Source of the DNA: Prosthecobacter debontii
Lineage (GTDB): Bacteria; Verrucomicrobiota; Verrucomicrobiia; Chthoniobacterales; Chthoniobacteraceae
Assembly (NCBI GenBank): GCA_945861385.1
Contig: CAMAUI010000013.1
Span: 1 to 56,300, forward strand
DNA: 56,300 nt
Direction: 5' to 3'
Shown: positions 8,487-17,420 of the stretch, in pieces
Numbering within the stretch: the stretch's first letter is position 1
How the letters are laid out: each line of letters starts with the position of its first letter
The notes under the pieces: generated by a model
Seen by the model: the letters and a program-made list of their open reading frames with translations, nothing else
Database searches by the model: none
What the model was told of the DNA's origin: nothing
Position numbers and translations under genes: made by a program

Positions 8487-9218
8487 CTAGGGCCAGATTT
8501 TTTCGAACTCGGCGCGCTTCACCCAGCCGGCCCGGTCGCCCTCGGCGCGGATGTAGAGGTAATCGCCACGCTCGCGCTCGATCCGTGCAAGTTCGCCGCC
8601 TTGCAGTTTCGCGAGCGGCTCACCCTCCGTCGTCGGCGTGAGGCGGAGGGACGCTTCCTCCTCGATCACGACACCCGCGTTGCCTCTCGTGTAGAGCCCC
8701 ATCATCGCCGGCGTGGTGAGCAGAAATGCCGCGAGCAACAGCGCAGCGACACCCTGGTGCCAGTCCGCGCGGCGCGTGCCGAAGAGCCGCGGCATCACGA
8801 GCAGAAGCACCCCGCCCCACAGCCCCAGCGAAGCCGCGCCGAGCCATGCCGGCGCGGGCAGCCATTCCGAATACCGCTCGAACCACAATCGCTCCGGCTC
8901 CACGAGGTTCGCCTTGCTCCTCGCGAAGCGGAGGTTCGCGATGGTGTTCCGGTCAAACGGATCCAGCGCGTGCGCGCGCTCCCACGCGAGCACTGCCGGC
9001 CCCGGGCGGGCGACCCTCCACTCGACGATGCCAAGATTATGCTGCGCGCCATGCGACCAGTTGTTCCCTGCGCTCAAGGCCCTGAGCCCGTAGGCCGCCT
9101 CCCCGTATTCCTGTTTCGCAAACGCGGCACCGGCCTTCGAAAAAATCTCATCAGGCGTCTCCGCCTGCGACACGCACGCGAACAGCATGAATGCGCACCA
9201 AATCACACGCGCGCTCAC
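8487..9218 (-). CDS. batE: BatE-like TPR/SH3 membrane protein
   Basis: A 243-residue protein that is last in the Bat-type operon. It has a signal peptide (VIWCAFMLFACVSQAE), TPR-like helices (IFSKAGAAFAKQEYGEAAYG and the repeat with AVLAWERAHALDPFD), two membrane segments (around LGLWGGVLLLVM and ALLLAAFLLTTP) and a C-terminal bacterial SH3-like stretch (LAKLQGGELARIERERGDYLYIRAEGD). The start overlaps the batD stop by four bases (9215-9218), implying translational coupling. Bat proteins were named for Bacteroides aerotolerance, but their biochemical role is not settled; an envelope assembly or stress function is usual speculation. Confidence 0.85.
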   Translation of the reverse strand: MSARVIWCAFMLFACVSQAETPDEIFSKAGAAFAKQEYGEAAYGLRALSAGNNWSHGAQHNLGIVEWRVARPGPAVLAWERAHALDPFDRNTIANLRFARSKANLVEPERLWFERYSEWLPAPAWLGAASLGLWGGVLLLVMPRLFGTRRADWHQGVAALLLAAFLLTTPAMMGLYTRGNAGVVIEEEASLRLTPTTEGEPLAKLQGGELARIERERGDYLYIRAEGDRAGWVKRAEFEKIWP

Positions 9219-11080
9219 GTCGTCACCTCCAGCCGTTTCACCGCGCGCTCAAGCTCCGGCATCAGCGCGGATGCCTCCGGCACCGCTGTCGTGCCGCTCG
9301 CATAACGCGCCGCCTCGGCGCTCTCAAAAACCGCGCGCGCCGCCCTTGCCGCTGCTTCGTCGCCACGCAGCCGGCTGAGCACCTCCTCCCGCGTGAGACT
9401 GCCGGCCTCCGCCGTGTCGAGCGGCGCAGCGGCTTCGCGGAGCGCACCGATGCCTGCATTCAAAAAAGCCGCCTGGTCCCCACGGCGCACGGCGACCCTC
9501 GCATCAGCGAGTGCCCGCCGACACGCGGCACGCGCGCGGCGACGGCGCAGGATTTCCGGATGCGCGGCGAGATGCTCGCGCCGCTTCCGCCACGCCCACA
9601 GGACGAGGAGCGCAACCGGCGGGGCGATCTGAATGAGGAGGAAATTTCGCAGCAGCAGGCGCGGGGAACCGCTCCAACTGCCCGGCTTTTCCGCGAGGCC
9701 CGTCAGCGCCGGTTCGGCGGTGCGCGGCGGCTCGCCCGGAGTGACTGGCTCGGCTTTCACGTCAGCGGGGGTGGCGGCGGCGTTCGGTGATGGCTTCACG
9801 AGCACGGGCAATGGCGGGATGCTGATGTCCACAAACATGCTCTTCTCCGGGTCGAAAAATGCGAATGGCAGCGATGGCGTTCCTTTCCGCCCGTCGCGCT
9901 TCGGCACGAGCGTAAATGTGAACGTCTTCGTCACCCCGTCGCCGTCCTCGTCCGGCTGGAGCTGGCTCGTCGGGCGGTAAGCCGTCCAGCCAGCCCCATC
10001 GGGAAGTTCCGGCGGCGGGACGCTCTCGAGGTTGCCCTCGCCGCGCAGCGACACAGTGAGCGTGAGCGGCTCGCCGACCTCGATCTCGGTTGCCGACAGC
10101 TTTGGCTGGCCGAGCGTGAATTTCCCGATCGCGCCCGTGAACCCCGCGGGCCGTCCGATCTCCGGCACAAGGCGCGTGTGCAATTTCACATCGGGCGTCA
10201 CCAGCGTGCTCTGGCTGGTGAATCCCACCTGCCTTCCCGCCACTCCCGTGCGCGCCACATACACCACCAGCTCGCAATTCACCGAGCTTTCCCCCGCGAG
10301 GATCGGCGTCACCTCCACGGGCATGACAAGCCCCGAGCGCAGCTTCCCATCCAGCGTGAACTGCTCCCGCCGCGTCCGCATCGTCGGCTTGAAAAGCACC
10401 GCCCCGCTCGTCTTCGAAACATGCTGCACATACTGCGGCATCTCGTCCGGCGTCTCGGGGACGAGCAGCCGCCCGCGGATCGTCTCACCGATGAAAAAAT
10501 CGCGCTTTGGCAGATCGAGAAACGCGCGTGCGGCCTGATACACCGCCTCGCCCGGCGCGGCGTCGCGCACGATGAGCTGTGCCGCCGGCACACGCACCTG
10601 CTTCCCGCCGACATCCACCGTGTGCGCCGGGATGGTGAATTCCCCGGCCCTGGCTGCCTGCACCGTAAAGCGCAGCGTGCTCATGTTCACGAGCTGGCCA
10701 TTCAGCGCCTGCATCGAAAACGAGCGCGCACCCTGCGTGATCGTGAGCCCCTCGGGCGCCTCCGGCGGCGGCAGCTCCATCACACGCTGCGAACCGGTGA
10801 TCGTGATCCGGTACTCCACGGGCCGGCCCACCCGCCCCTCCGCAGGTTCGAATGACGCGCTCGCCGCCGGCTCCACCGGAGTGGCCCCCGGCTGGGGCAC
10901 GACCCCATTTGGCCCGATCCTCACGGGCCCGCTTCCCGGCTGCACCTCGATGCGAAGCGGGGGCTGCCGGATGATCGGAGGCTCTTGCTGGGCAACCGCC
11001 GCCGCAAAAGAAGCCAGCAACACCACCAGCGCCGATCCGCGAACCCGCGCGAAAATTGAACTGCCTGGTGCCGCTCTCAT
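9215..11080 (-). CDS. batD: BatD family protein
   Basis: A 621-residue exported protein with a signal segment (GSALVVLLASFAAAVAQ). It has beta-rich domains typical of BatD: VGRPVEYRITITGS, LNGQLVNMSTLRFTVQAARAG, FIGETIRGRLLVPE and VGEPLTLTVSLRGEGNLESV. A single membrane helix near residue 480 (FLLIQIAPPVALLVLWAW) precedes a basic, helical cytoplasmic tail. Most of the protein should therefore face the periplasm. It follows batC with the stop and start codons sharing one base (TGATG around 11080). Confidence 0.88.
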   Translation of the reverse strand: MRAAPGSSIFARVRGSALVVLLASFAAAVAQQEPPIIRQPPLRIEVQPGSGPVRIGPNGVVPQPGATPVEPAASASFEPAEGRVGRPVEYRITITGSQRVMELPPPEAPEGLTITQGARSFSMQALNGQLVNMSTLRFTVQAARAGEFTIPAHTVDVGGKQVRVPAAQLIVRDAAPGEAVYQAARAFLDLPKRDFFIGETIRGRLLVPETPDEMPQYVQHVSKTSGAVLFKPTMRTRREQFTLDGKLRSGLVMPVEVTPILAGESSVNCELVVYVARTGVAGRQVGFTSQSTLVTPDVKLHTRLVPEIGRPAGFTGAIGKFTLGQPKLSATEIEVGEPLTLTVSLRGEGNLESVPPPELPDGAGWTAYRPTSQLQPDEDGDGVTKTFTFTLVPKRDGRKGTPSLPFAFFDPEKSMFVDISIPPLPVLVKPSPNAAATPADVKAEPVTPGEPPRTAEPALTGLAEKPGSWSGSPRLLLRNFLLIQIAPPVALLVLWAWRKRREHLAAHPEILRRRRARAACRRALADARVAVRRGDQAAFLNAGIGALREAAAPLDTAEAGSLTREEVLSRLRGDEAAARAARAVFESAEAARYASGTTAVPEASALMPELERAVKRLEVTT

Positions 11081-12033
11081 CAGTAATCGCGCCCTTTCCG
11101 TTTCTTGTCCTCGGGCTTGTCCCCGCCGAACCCTTTTTGTTCCCCGTCCTGCCCGATGGACATTGTCCGGTTTGGCATCTTCTCCTTCAGCAGCCGCAGC
11201 ATGTCCGGGTGGATCTCCCGGTCTCCGCCGATGCGCTGCTGTTGCTTTTCCGAGGGCTTCGGCTCCTTGCCGTCCTTGGGTTCCTTGCCCTCCTCATCCT
11301 CATCGCTTTCCTCGTCATCGCTGCCGCGCTTCATGTCCTCGGGGATCTTGCCGCCGATCTGCTTCATCAATTCCCGCAGCTCCTCGCGCTTCTTCCCGTT
11401 TGCCTCCTGCGCCTGCTGCACTTTTTTCTGAAATTTCAGCAGCTCCTTGATATGGCGCTCCACCACGTCCGCGTTGAACCCAGCGTCTTCATTCGCCGGC
11501 TCCAGTTCCTTCGCCCCGCGGAAATCCCCCACCGAGCGCCTCCATCGCTGCAACGCCGCCGCGATCAGGTCCAGTTCGCGCGTCGTCTCGTCGCGCACCG
11601 TGCGGAGCTGCTTCCGCGCGACCCGTCCGCGCATGTAGGCATTGATCAGCTCCTGCACATCCTCGCTCTCCACCACTCCCCGCGCATGCCGGATTGCCTC
11701 CTCCGCGACCACCGATGTCGCATCCGCATTGTCGAGCAACTGCCGCCGGTTCCCCTCGCCCTTGAGCGTGTCCTTCCCCTGCAAAAAACGGACGTGCCCG
11801 AGATTGTAGAGCGCGGCGGGCTGCACACGCTCCTCGTTCGCGCGCGCCGCCTGCACGAGCGCCGTCTCCGCGTCCCGCAGTTCCTTCTCCGCAAACTTCG
11901 CCACGCCCTCGTTGTAGAAATCCAGCGCCGTCTTGTTTTTCGCCCCGTGCGCATCCGCCGCGGCGAGCGCGGCAAAAATGCACGCCGCGGCGCGGATCGG
12001 GACGGTTCGGAGTGACTGGCTGCTACGGCTCAT
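11080..12033 (-). CDS. batC: BatC-like TPR protein with charged low-complexity tail
   Basis: A 317-residue exported protein with a signal peptide (AACIFAALAAADAHGA). Its N-terminal half contains TPR-like helices (TALDFYNEGVAKFAEKELRD and ALYNLGHVRFLQGK). The C-terminal part is highly charged and probably disordered (SDDEESDEDEEGKEPKDGKE), a common BatC feature. ATG 12031-12033 is chosen because it gives a proper signal peptide; a longer in-frame ORF reaches 12120 inside batB. The overlap with batB is 11 bases. Confidence 0.8.
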   Translation of the reverse strand: MSRSSQSLRTVPIRAAACIFAALAAADAHGAKNKTALDFYNEGVAKFAEKELRDAETALVQAARANEERVQPAALYNLGHVRFLQGKDTLKGEGNRRQLLDNADATSVVAEEAIRHARGVVESEDVQELINAYMRGRVARKQLRTVRDETTRELDLIAAALQRWRRSVGDFRGAKELEPANEDAGFNADVVERHIKELLKFQKKVQQAQEANGKKREELRELMKQIGGKIPEDMKRGSDDEESDEDEEGKEPKDGKEPKPSEKQQQRIGGDREIHPDMLRLLKEKMPNRTMSIGQDGEQKGFGGDKPEDKKRKGRDY

Positions 12034-13048
12034 GCGGAATACGGCGGCGTGTTGTGAGGAAAGAGTCCACCACCAGAAGCAAAATGGCAACCGCGACGAA
12101 CCAGGGATAGCGATCCACACCCCGGCGCTTCACCACGCCCCCTCCCGGCGTCAGCTCGGTCGCCCTCATCGCGCGCTCCACATCCATCATCGCGTCGCTG
12201 ATCCGGTCCATGCGGCGGTAAGTCCCGCCCGTCGCGTCCGCGATCCCTCGCAACGTCGCCTCATCAAGCCGGCTGATCACCGGCTGCCCCTGCGCATCCA
12301 GCATCGGCACCGAGGCTCCGTTCGGGAGCAGCGTCTGCACCGCCGCGCCCGTCGCCGTGCCCATCCCCACGGTGAAAACCACGATCCCGTCCTTCGCGAA
12401 TTCCTCCGCGTACTTCACCCCGAGCTTCTCGAGATCCTCGCCATCCGTCAGCAGCACCAGCACCCGCCGCTTGTCCGTCTTTTCAAACGCCCCCTTCGCC
12501 ACCGCCAGCGCAGTCCCGAGGTCCGTCCCCGGCACATGCAGATCCTCCGGCGACGTGCTCATCACGCTCTCCTCGAACGCCGCGTAATCGAGCGTCAGCG
12601 GCACCCGCAGAAACGCGTTCCCGGCAAAAACCACCAGCCCCATCCGCCCGCCCTTCTGCCCGCCGAGGTACCCGAGGATCGCGAGTTTTGCACGCTCCAG
12701 CCGGTTCGGTTTCACATCCGCGGCCAGCATGGATTTCGACAGGTCCAGCACGAAGACCACATCCTCCCCCTTCGCGCGCAGCGTCTGCTCCTCCACCACG
12801 CCCCATTGCGGCCGTGCCAGCGCGAGCCCGCTGACCAGTGCCGCAAAAAACAGCAGCGTGTTTTTCGCAACCCGCCGCACCCGGCTGTGCGAGGCCAGCA
12901 GCGCGCGGCTCTGCGCCGGATCCGCAAACGCCGCGAGCTGCCGCCCACGCGCACGCGAGGAATGCCACAGCAGCGCCGCGAAAACCGCCAGCACGCCCGC
13001 CGTCACCCACAGCCACGCCGGATTTGCAAAATACATCGCCGCGATCAT
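12023..13048 (-). CDS. batB: BatB-like VWA membrane protein
   Basis: A 341-residue protein with N-terminal membrane helices (LWVTAGVLAVFAALLW and LLFFAALVSGLALA), a von Willebrand factor A domain and a C-terminal helix (FVAVAILLLVVDSFL). The metal-ion-dependent adhesion site is intact: DLSKS near residue 102 and LLTDGED near 195. The VWA domain should lie between membrane segments, as in other BatA/BatB proteins, and probably binds a divalent cation and a partner protein. Its start overlaps the batA stop by four bases (13045-13048). Confidence 0.9.
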   Translation of the reverse strand: MIAAMYFANPAWLWVTAGVLAVFAALLWHSSRARGRQLAAFADPAQSRALLASHSRVRRVAKNTLLFFAALVSGLALARPQWGVVEEQTLRAKGEDVVFVLDLSKSMLAADVKPNRLERAKLAILGYLGGQKGGRMGLVVFAGNAFLRVPLTLDYAAFEESVMSTSPEDLHVPGTDLGTALAVAKGAFEKTDKRRVLVLLTDGEDLEKLGVKYAEEFAKDGIVVFTVGMGTATGAAVQTLLPNGASVPMLDAQGQPVISRLDEATLRGIADATGGTYRRMDRISDAMMDVERAMRATELTPGGGVVKRRGVDRYPWFVAVAILLLVVDSFLTTRRRIPHEP

Positions 13049-14091
13049 GGCAGCCTCCGGAAGCGCGTGTTTGCCAGCACCCCCTCCAGCACCAGCAGCG
13101 CCAGCGCGGCGAGCAGCGGGACGTGGTAGAGCGGGGTGAATGTGCGGCGGTTCTTCAGCTTCCGCTCGGTCTTCTCCAGCCGGTCAATGTCCGCGTACAC
13201 CGTCTGCAATTCCTGCCGGTTTGTCGCCGTGTACGACTTCCCGCCCGTCAGCCGCGCCATCTTCTCGAGGACCACGTAGTTGGGCGGCGACAGCATCGTG
13301 ATGATCCCCGCGTGGCTCCCGTCCAGCAGCAGGTTGAACTTCCCCGTCTCACGGTCGAAGTCATACAGCGGGCAGGTGGAATTTTTTCCGATCCCGATCG
13401 TGTAAATCCGCACCTTCTCATCCCGCGCAAACATCGCCGACGGCAGCGGCTCGAACGTCTCCCACTTGTTGTTGTCCCCGTCCGTCAGCAGCACGATCAC
13501 CCGCCCACGGCTCTCCTTCTGGCGCGACAAATTCTTCGCCGCCATCCCCACCGCGTCGCCGATCGCCGTCCCGAGTTCGCGGATCATCCCGATGTGCAGC
13601 CGGTCGAACTGCTCCTGCAGCCACTCATGGTTCAGCGTCGTCGGCGACACCAGGTAAGGCACCGCACTGAACACCACCAGCCCGATCCGGTCGCTCGGCC
13701 TCCGCGCGATGAAATCCTTGATCACCTCCTGCGCGATGTCGAACCGCGTCGTCTTCGTCCCCGGCGGCGCCATGTCCAGCGCCATCATGCTCCACGAAAG
13801 ATCATACACCATCATGATGTCCACCCCGCTCGCCTCAGTCTCCGTTTCATTGTTCACCCACCGCGGCCCCGCCAGCGCGGCGATCGCCAGCGCCAGCGTC
13901 ACGATCCGCAGGAAAAGAAACAGCCGGCCCGCCGACACGCGCACCTTCCCGGCCACCGCCGCCACCAGGTCCACACTCGGAAACCGCAGCGCGCCCTCCT
14001 TCCCCGCGCGCCCGCGCACAAAGGCATACAGCGGCAGCAGCGCCAGCAGCGCCAGCACCCAGGGGCGTTGAAATTCAAAATATGAACCCAT
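13045..14091 (-). CDS. batA: BatA-like VWA membrane protein
   Basis: A 348-residue paralogue of the next gene. It has N-terminal hydrophobic helices (WVLALLALLPLYAFV and LFLFLRIVTLALAIAALAG), a VWA domain with MIDAS residues (VYDLSWSM, then LLTDGDNN) and a terminal membrane segment (LLAALALLVLEG). BatA and BatB usually occur as adjacent pairs and may form a complex. It begins three bases after the DUF4381-like gene ends, so it is almost certainly on the same mRNA. Confidence 0.9.
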   Translation of the reverse strand: MGSYFEFQRPWVLALLALLPLYAFVRGRAGKEGALRFPSVDLVAAVAGKVRVSAGRLFLFLRIVTLALAIAALAGPRWVNNETETEASGVDIMMVYDLSWSMMALDMAPPGTKTTRFDIAQEVIKDFIARRPSDRIGLVVFSAVPYLVSPTTLNHEWLQEQFDRLHIGMIRELGTAIGDAVGMAAKNLSRQKESRGRVIVLLTDGDNNKWETFEPLPSAMFARDEKVRIYTIGIGKNSTCPLYDFDRETGKFNLLLDGSHAGIITMLSPPNYVVLEKMARLTGGKSYTATNRQELQTVYADIDRLEKTERKLKNRRTFTPLYHVPLLAALALLVLEGVLANTRFRRLP

Positions 14092-14094
14092 CGC

Positions 14095-14649
14095 CTACGC
14101 CTGCCCTCCCCGCATTTTTTCAAGCTCCGAGACCAACTCGAGAGCCTCCTTCACCGCACCCTCCACCGCCGGCGCGGGCACCTCCGGCGCAAAATTCGAA
14201 AGCTCCACCGGATCCAAAAACCGCCGCACCCGCCAACCCAGCGCATCGCTCCAGCCCGCGCGCCCCGAGAGCGCGGCGATCATCTCATCCACCGTCGCCG
14301 AACGCCCTCGCACCCCCATCGCCGCCTCCACATATCCGCGAAAAACACGCGCCACCCCCGCCGCATCACCCTTTCCATTCAGCGCCTGCAACTCCCGCCG
14401 CGCGCCCTCCGCCGGCGGCACCGGCGGAGCAGCCTTCCGCTGCGAAGCCAGCAGGATCACCACGCCCACGACCGCGCCAATCGCCGGCCAGACCATCCAC
14501 CCACGCGATGGCTTCTTTTCCTCCCTCAGCTCCAGCCTCCCGGCGGGAGCCTTCAATTCCGGGATCGGCTCCTCCTTAATCGCAGCCATCGCCAGCGACG
14601 GAATGGCAAACACGCACGCCAGCAACAACGGACGCACACCCATCATCAC
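14095..14649 (-). CDS. DUF4381-like membrane protein of Bat operon
   Basis: A 184-residue protein with a signal peptide (LLLACVFAIPSLAMAA), a short periplasmic stretch, one membrane helix (VWPAIGAVVGVVILLAS) and a cytoplasmic helical tail (RVFRGYVEAAMGVRG and VRRFLDPVELSNFAPE). This matches the position and layout of the small DUF4381-type genes found between the DUF58 gene and batA. Family assignment rests on context and topology rather than a diagnostic motif. It overlaps the DUF58 gene by four bases. Three consecutive ATG codons open the gene; the first is used here. Confidence 0.7.
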   Translation of the reverse strand: MMMGVRPLLLACVFAIPSLAMAAIKEEPIPELKAPAGRLELREEKKPSRGWMVWPAIGAVVGVVILLASQRKAAPPVPPAEGARRELQALNGKGDAAGVARVFRGYVEAAMGVRGRSATVDEMIAALSGRAGWSDALGWRVRRFLDPVELSNFAPEVPAPAVEGAVKEALELVSELEKMRGGQA

Positions 14650-15542
14650 CGCCTCCTCCTGTGCTCGAAGAACCGCTGCAACACCGACGCATAATCCTCG
14701 CCCGGCGACATCCGCAGCACATCCACACCCGTCTGCCCCAGCGCACGGTCCAGCCGCTCGATCCTCCCCGCCGCCCCCGCCGCGAACGCCCGCCGCACCG
14801 ACTCCCGCATCGTGTCCACCTCCACCACCTCCCCGGTCTCCGCATCCTCCACCACCAGCACGCCCGCCCGCGGCAGCACACGCTCCCGTTCATCCACCAC
14901 ATGCAGGCACACGAGATCATGCCGCGCATTCGTCTGCCCGATCTCGGTGAAAATATCCCGCCGCGCCGCCCCGCCCGATTGGAGAAAATCCGACACCAGA
15001 AAAACCACCGAGCGCCGCTTCAGCACATGATTCAAAAAAGTCAGTGCCCCCTGCACATCCGTCCCCCGGCCTCGCGGACGGAAGCAAAGCGCATCCCGGA
15101 TCACCCGCAAAAGATGCCGCCGCCCCTTCTTCGGCGGCACGTACAGCTCCACCTCGTTTGAAAAAAGCAGCAACCCCACCTTGTCCCCGCCCCGCAGCGC
15201 CGAGAACGCCAGCGTCCCCGCGATCTCCGCCGCAAACTCCCGCTTCGACACACCGCCCGACCCGAAATCCCCGCTCCCCGAAACATCCAGCACCAGCACC
15301 ACGCCGAGTTCCCGCTCCTCCCGGTGCAGCTTCACAAAAGGCCGCCGCAGCCGCGCCGTCACATTCCAGTCAATCGTCCGCACATCATCCCCCGGCACAT
15401 ATTCCCGCAGCTCCTCGAAATCCATCCCCCGCCCCTTGAACTGCGACATGTACGCGCCCGTCATCAAATCGCTCGCAAGCTTGCTTGCCCGCAATTCCAC
15501 GCGCCGCACGCGCTCCAAAATGTCGCCAGCTTGTAGAGGCAT
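14646..15542 (-). CDS. DUF58 domain protein
   Basis: A 298-residue cytoplasmic protein that heads the Bat-type cluster. It contains the DUF58 core, SQFKGRGMDFEELREYVPGD followed by VRTIDWNVTARLRRPFVKLH, and then a VWA-like domain with DVSGSG in place of the usual MIDAS start. Such proteins normally sit next to a MoxR AAA+ ATPase, but here the next upstream gene is livF and no moxR is in the window. ATG 15540-15542 (MPLQAGDILERVRR) is the family start; the longer ORF to 15764 would overlap livF. Confidence 0.88.
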   Translation of the reverse strand: MPLQAGDILERVRRVELRASKLASDLMTGAYMSQFKGRGMDFEELREYVPGDDVRTIDWNVTARLRRPFVKLHREERELGVVLVLDVSGSGDFGSGGVSKREFAAEIAGTLAFSALRGGDKVGLLLFSNEVELYVPPKKGRRHLLRVIRDALCFRPRGRGTDVQGALTFLNHVLKRRSVVFLVSDFLQSGGAARRDIFTEIGQTNARHDLVCLHVVDERERVLPRAGVLVVEDAETGEVVEVDTMRESVRRAFAAGAAGRIERLDRALGQTGVDVLRMSPGEDYASVLQRFFEHRRRR

Positions 15543-15636
15543 CGTCAAAGGACGCGCACCAAAGCCCAAAACCCACGGCACCGGAAGCGCAGCCTTTGGG
15601 AAAATGCGCGGCGCCCGCAGCCGGCCGCGCGATCGC

Positions 15637-16344
15637 CTACCCGCCGAGGTACGCCTCGCGCACTTTCGGATTCTCCTGGAGCGCCGCCGCCGTGTCCTGC
15701 AGCAGGATTTTCCCCGTCTCCAGCACATAGCCGTAATGGCTGACCTCCAGCGCGAGATTCGCATTTTGCTCGACCAGCAAAATGGTGAGCTTGAGCTCGC
15801 GGTTGATCGCCACGATCTGCTCGAAGATCGTCTTCGTCAGCAGCGGCGCGATGCCGAGCGACGGCTCATCGAGCAACAGCAGCCGCGGCTTGCTCATCAG
15901 CGCGCGGCCAATCGCCAGCATCTGCTGCTCCCCGCCACTGAGCGTGCCCGCCGTCTGTTTCTCCCGCTCCTTCAGCCGAGGGAAAACGCTGAAGACGAAA
16001 TCGAAATCCTTCGCAATACCCGCCCGGTCGCCGCGCAAATACGCGCCCATCCGCAGATTTTCCGACACGGTGAGATTCGCGAATACCATCCGCCCCTCCG
16101 GCGCCTGCGCGATGCCGCGCGCGACGATCTTGTGCGGCGGCAGGTTCGTGATGTCCCCGCCCTCGTAGGAAACGCGCCCGCTCTTCGCCTTCACCAACCC
16201 GCTGACGGTGCTAAGCGTCGTGCTCTTCCCCGCGCCATTCGCCCCGACAAGCGTGACGATACTCCCCGCATCCACCTTCAGCGAAATGCCGTGCAGCGCC
16301 GTGATGCCGCCGTAGGCGACAGTGAGTTCGTGAAGTTCAAGCAT
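15637..16344 (-). CDS. livF: Branched-chain amino-acid ABC transporter ATP-binding protein LivF
   Basis: A 235-residue cytoplasmic ATPase of a LIV-type uptake system. It has Walker A GANGAGKST, the Q-loop region QAPEGRMVF, the signature LSGGEQQ, Walker B LLLLDEPS and the switch-region LVEQN. The length is normal for LivF. Its partner genes livG, livM, livH and livK are upstream on the same strand, but livG is 1.36 kb away across a toxin-antitoxin insertion, so livF may need its own promoter. The gap to the DUF58 gene is 94 bases. Confidence 0.93.
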   Translation of the reverse strand: MLELHELTVAYGGITALHGISLKVDAGSIVTLVGANGAGKSTTLSTVSGLVKAKSGRVSYEGGDITNLPPHKIVARGIAQAPEGRMVFANLTVSENLRMGAYLRGDRAGIAKDFDFVFSVFPRLKEREKQTAGTLSGGEQQMLAIGRALMSKPRLLLLDEPSLGIAPLLTKTIFEQIVAINRELKLTILLVEQNANLALEVSHYGYVLETGKILLQDTAAALQENPKVREAYLGG

Positions 16345-16429
16345 GTCTTGCGGTGAAACGAGTCCGCGGAAGATGCGAGCCGGCATCGCAACGGTCAATC
16401 GCGCGCGCTGCGCCGCCGGGGAAAAGTGA

Positions 16430-16481
16430 CACAGGCTTTCCAGCCTGTGAGGTGCGCGCGGCACAGGCTGGAAAGCCTGTT
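16430..16481. repeat. Inverted pair of REP hairpins (acaggct family)
   Basis: Two hairpins of the form cacaggct-nnnn-agcctgtg lie head to head. The second (16462-16481) is the reverse complement of the first (16430-16449) except for one base. They lie between livF and the toxin-antitoxin module and form a compact BIME-like unit. Confidence 0.85.
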
Positions 16482-16501
16482 ACACACTCGGGCTGTGATG
16501 G

Positions 16502-16567
16502 CCTTGCGAAATTCGGGAGATGCCCGAGTTTCTCATACTGCACACAGGCGAGGGCCGCGCTGTGCCA
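16502..16567. repeat. Imperfect repeat A flanking the VapBC module
   Basis: This stretch contains a hairpin of gaaattcggg with cccgagtttc and a second weak hairpin cacaggcg...cgctgtg. It resembles the sequence at 17630-17693 (roughly 70% over 64 bases, same orientation). Together they bracket the VapBC genes and the first HTH remnant. Confidence 0.55.
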
Positions 16568-16569
16568 CT

Positions 16570-16683
16570 TTCAATCCGCGCACCGTGCAAAAGATCGAGG
16601 CTGGCAGCATCACCATCCTCGTCACCACGCTCCACCGGCTCCGCGCCGCGCTCGGCTGCGACTGGCGGCGGCTGATGGGGTGA
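16570..16683 (+). pseudogene. C-terminal remnant of an XRE/Cro-type HTH regulator
   Basis: The translation FNPRTVQKIEAGSITILVTT, then LHRLRAALGCDWRRLMG and a stop, fits the second half of an XRE helix-turn-helix domain: the recognition helix end, the IEAG turn and the closing LG helix. The first half is missing and replaced by repeat sequence. An open frame continues upstream to 16426, but only through repeats. It is probably a decayed regulator, possibly once associated with the adjacent module. Confidence 0.5.
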
Positions 16684-16729
16684 AGTGCGCTTTGCTTGCC
16701 TTGCCATTTCGGGCAGGCGCGGGTATTTT

Positions 16730-16978
16730 ATGCCCATGACGACGCTTACCTGCCATATCCCGGATTCGCTCGCGGTTCGCCTGGATGCGTTTGCCGAAAA
16801 GGAGCGGTGCTCGAAATCGGCGGTGCTGCGTGAGGCGCTGGAGGCGAAGTTGAAGGCGGCGCTTGGCCGGGGAGGCGTGAAGGCCGGGAGTTTGGTGAAG
16901 CATTTGCGAGGGTGTGTGAAGGGCGCTCCGGTGGACTTGTCCGTGAACCCGAAGTATCTCGAAGGCTTCGGGGAGTGA
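16730..16978 (+). CDS. Ribbon-helix-helix antitoxin (VapB-like)
   Basis: An 82-residue protein whose N-terminal part is a CopG/MetJ-type ribbon-helix-helix: TTLTCHIPDSLAVRLDAFAE then KSAVLREALEAKL. The C-terminal tail (VDLSVNPKYLEGFGE) would wrap the toxin. The next gene encodes a PIN-domain protein and starts within this gene's stop codon region (GTGA at 16975-16978), the usual antitoxin-toxin coupling. RHH antitoxins usually repress their own operon. The start may be ATG 16730 or ATG 16736. The orientation is opposite to the surrounding liv genes. Confidence 0.82.
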   Translation: MPMTTLTCHIPDSLAVRLDAFAEKERCSKSAVLREALEAKLKAALGRGGVKAGSLVKHLRGCVKGAPVDLSVNPKYLEGFGE

Positions 16979-17400
16979 GCAAACCAGCGATCATCGTAGA
17001 TACCGGGCCGCTGGTGGCGTACCTCGTGAAGAGCGATCAGCACCATCACTGGGCGGTTGCGAAATTCGATGAACTGGATGCACCTTTTCTGACATGCGAG
17101 CCGGTTTTGACGGAGACTTGTTTCTTGCTGGCTCGGTTTTCCGGTGCCGTGCGGCGGTTTTTCGAGCTTTTGAACTCGGGGCTTTTGGAAGTGGATTTCG
17201 CGGTGCTCGACGAACGGATTACTCTCGAAAAGCTGATTCGGAAATACGAAGACCTTCCAATGTCCCTGACCGACGCATGTCTCGTCCGGCTCGCTGAGAT
17301 TCACTCTGCGGCTGCGGTTTTCACGGTGGACTCGCATTTCCGCACTTATCGGAAAAGCAGGCGGCAACAAATACCGGTTATCCTGCCGGAAGGCCGATAG
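16975..17400 (+). CDS. PIN-domain toxin (VapC-like ribonuclease)
   Basis: A 141-residue PIN domain with a full set of acidic metal ligands: AIIVDTGPLVAYL near the start, TETCF, SLTDACLV and VFTVDSHF. VapC-family toxins cleave RNA, often tRNA or rRNA, when freed from their antitoxin. The start is GTG 16975, overlapping the antitoxin stop; the ATG at 16912 lies inside the antitoxin gene and would add residues before the PIN fold. The module sits between livG and livF on the opposite strand. Confidence 0.88.
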   Translation: MSKPAIIVDTGPLVAYLVKSDQHHHWAVAKFDELDAPFLTCEPVLTETCFLLARFSGAVRRFFELLNSGLLEVDFAVLDERITLEKLIRKYEDLPMSLTDACLVRLAEIHSAAAVFTVDSHFRTYRKSRRQQIPVILPEGR

Positions 17401-17420
17401 CGCAGCCGGCGCTGGCGGCG

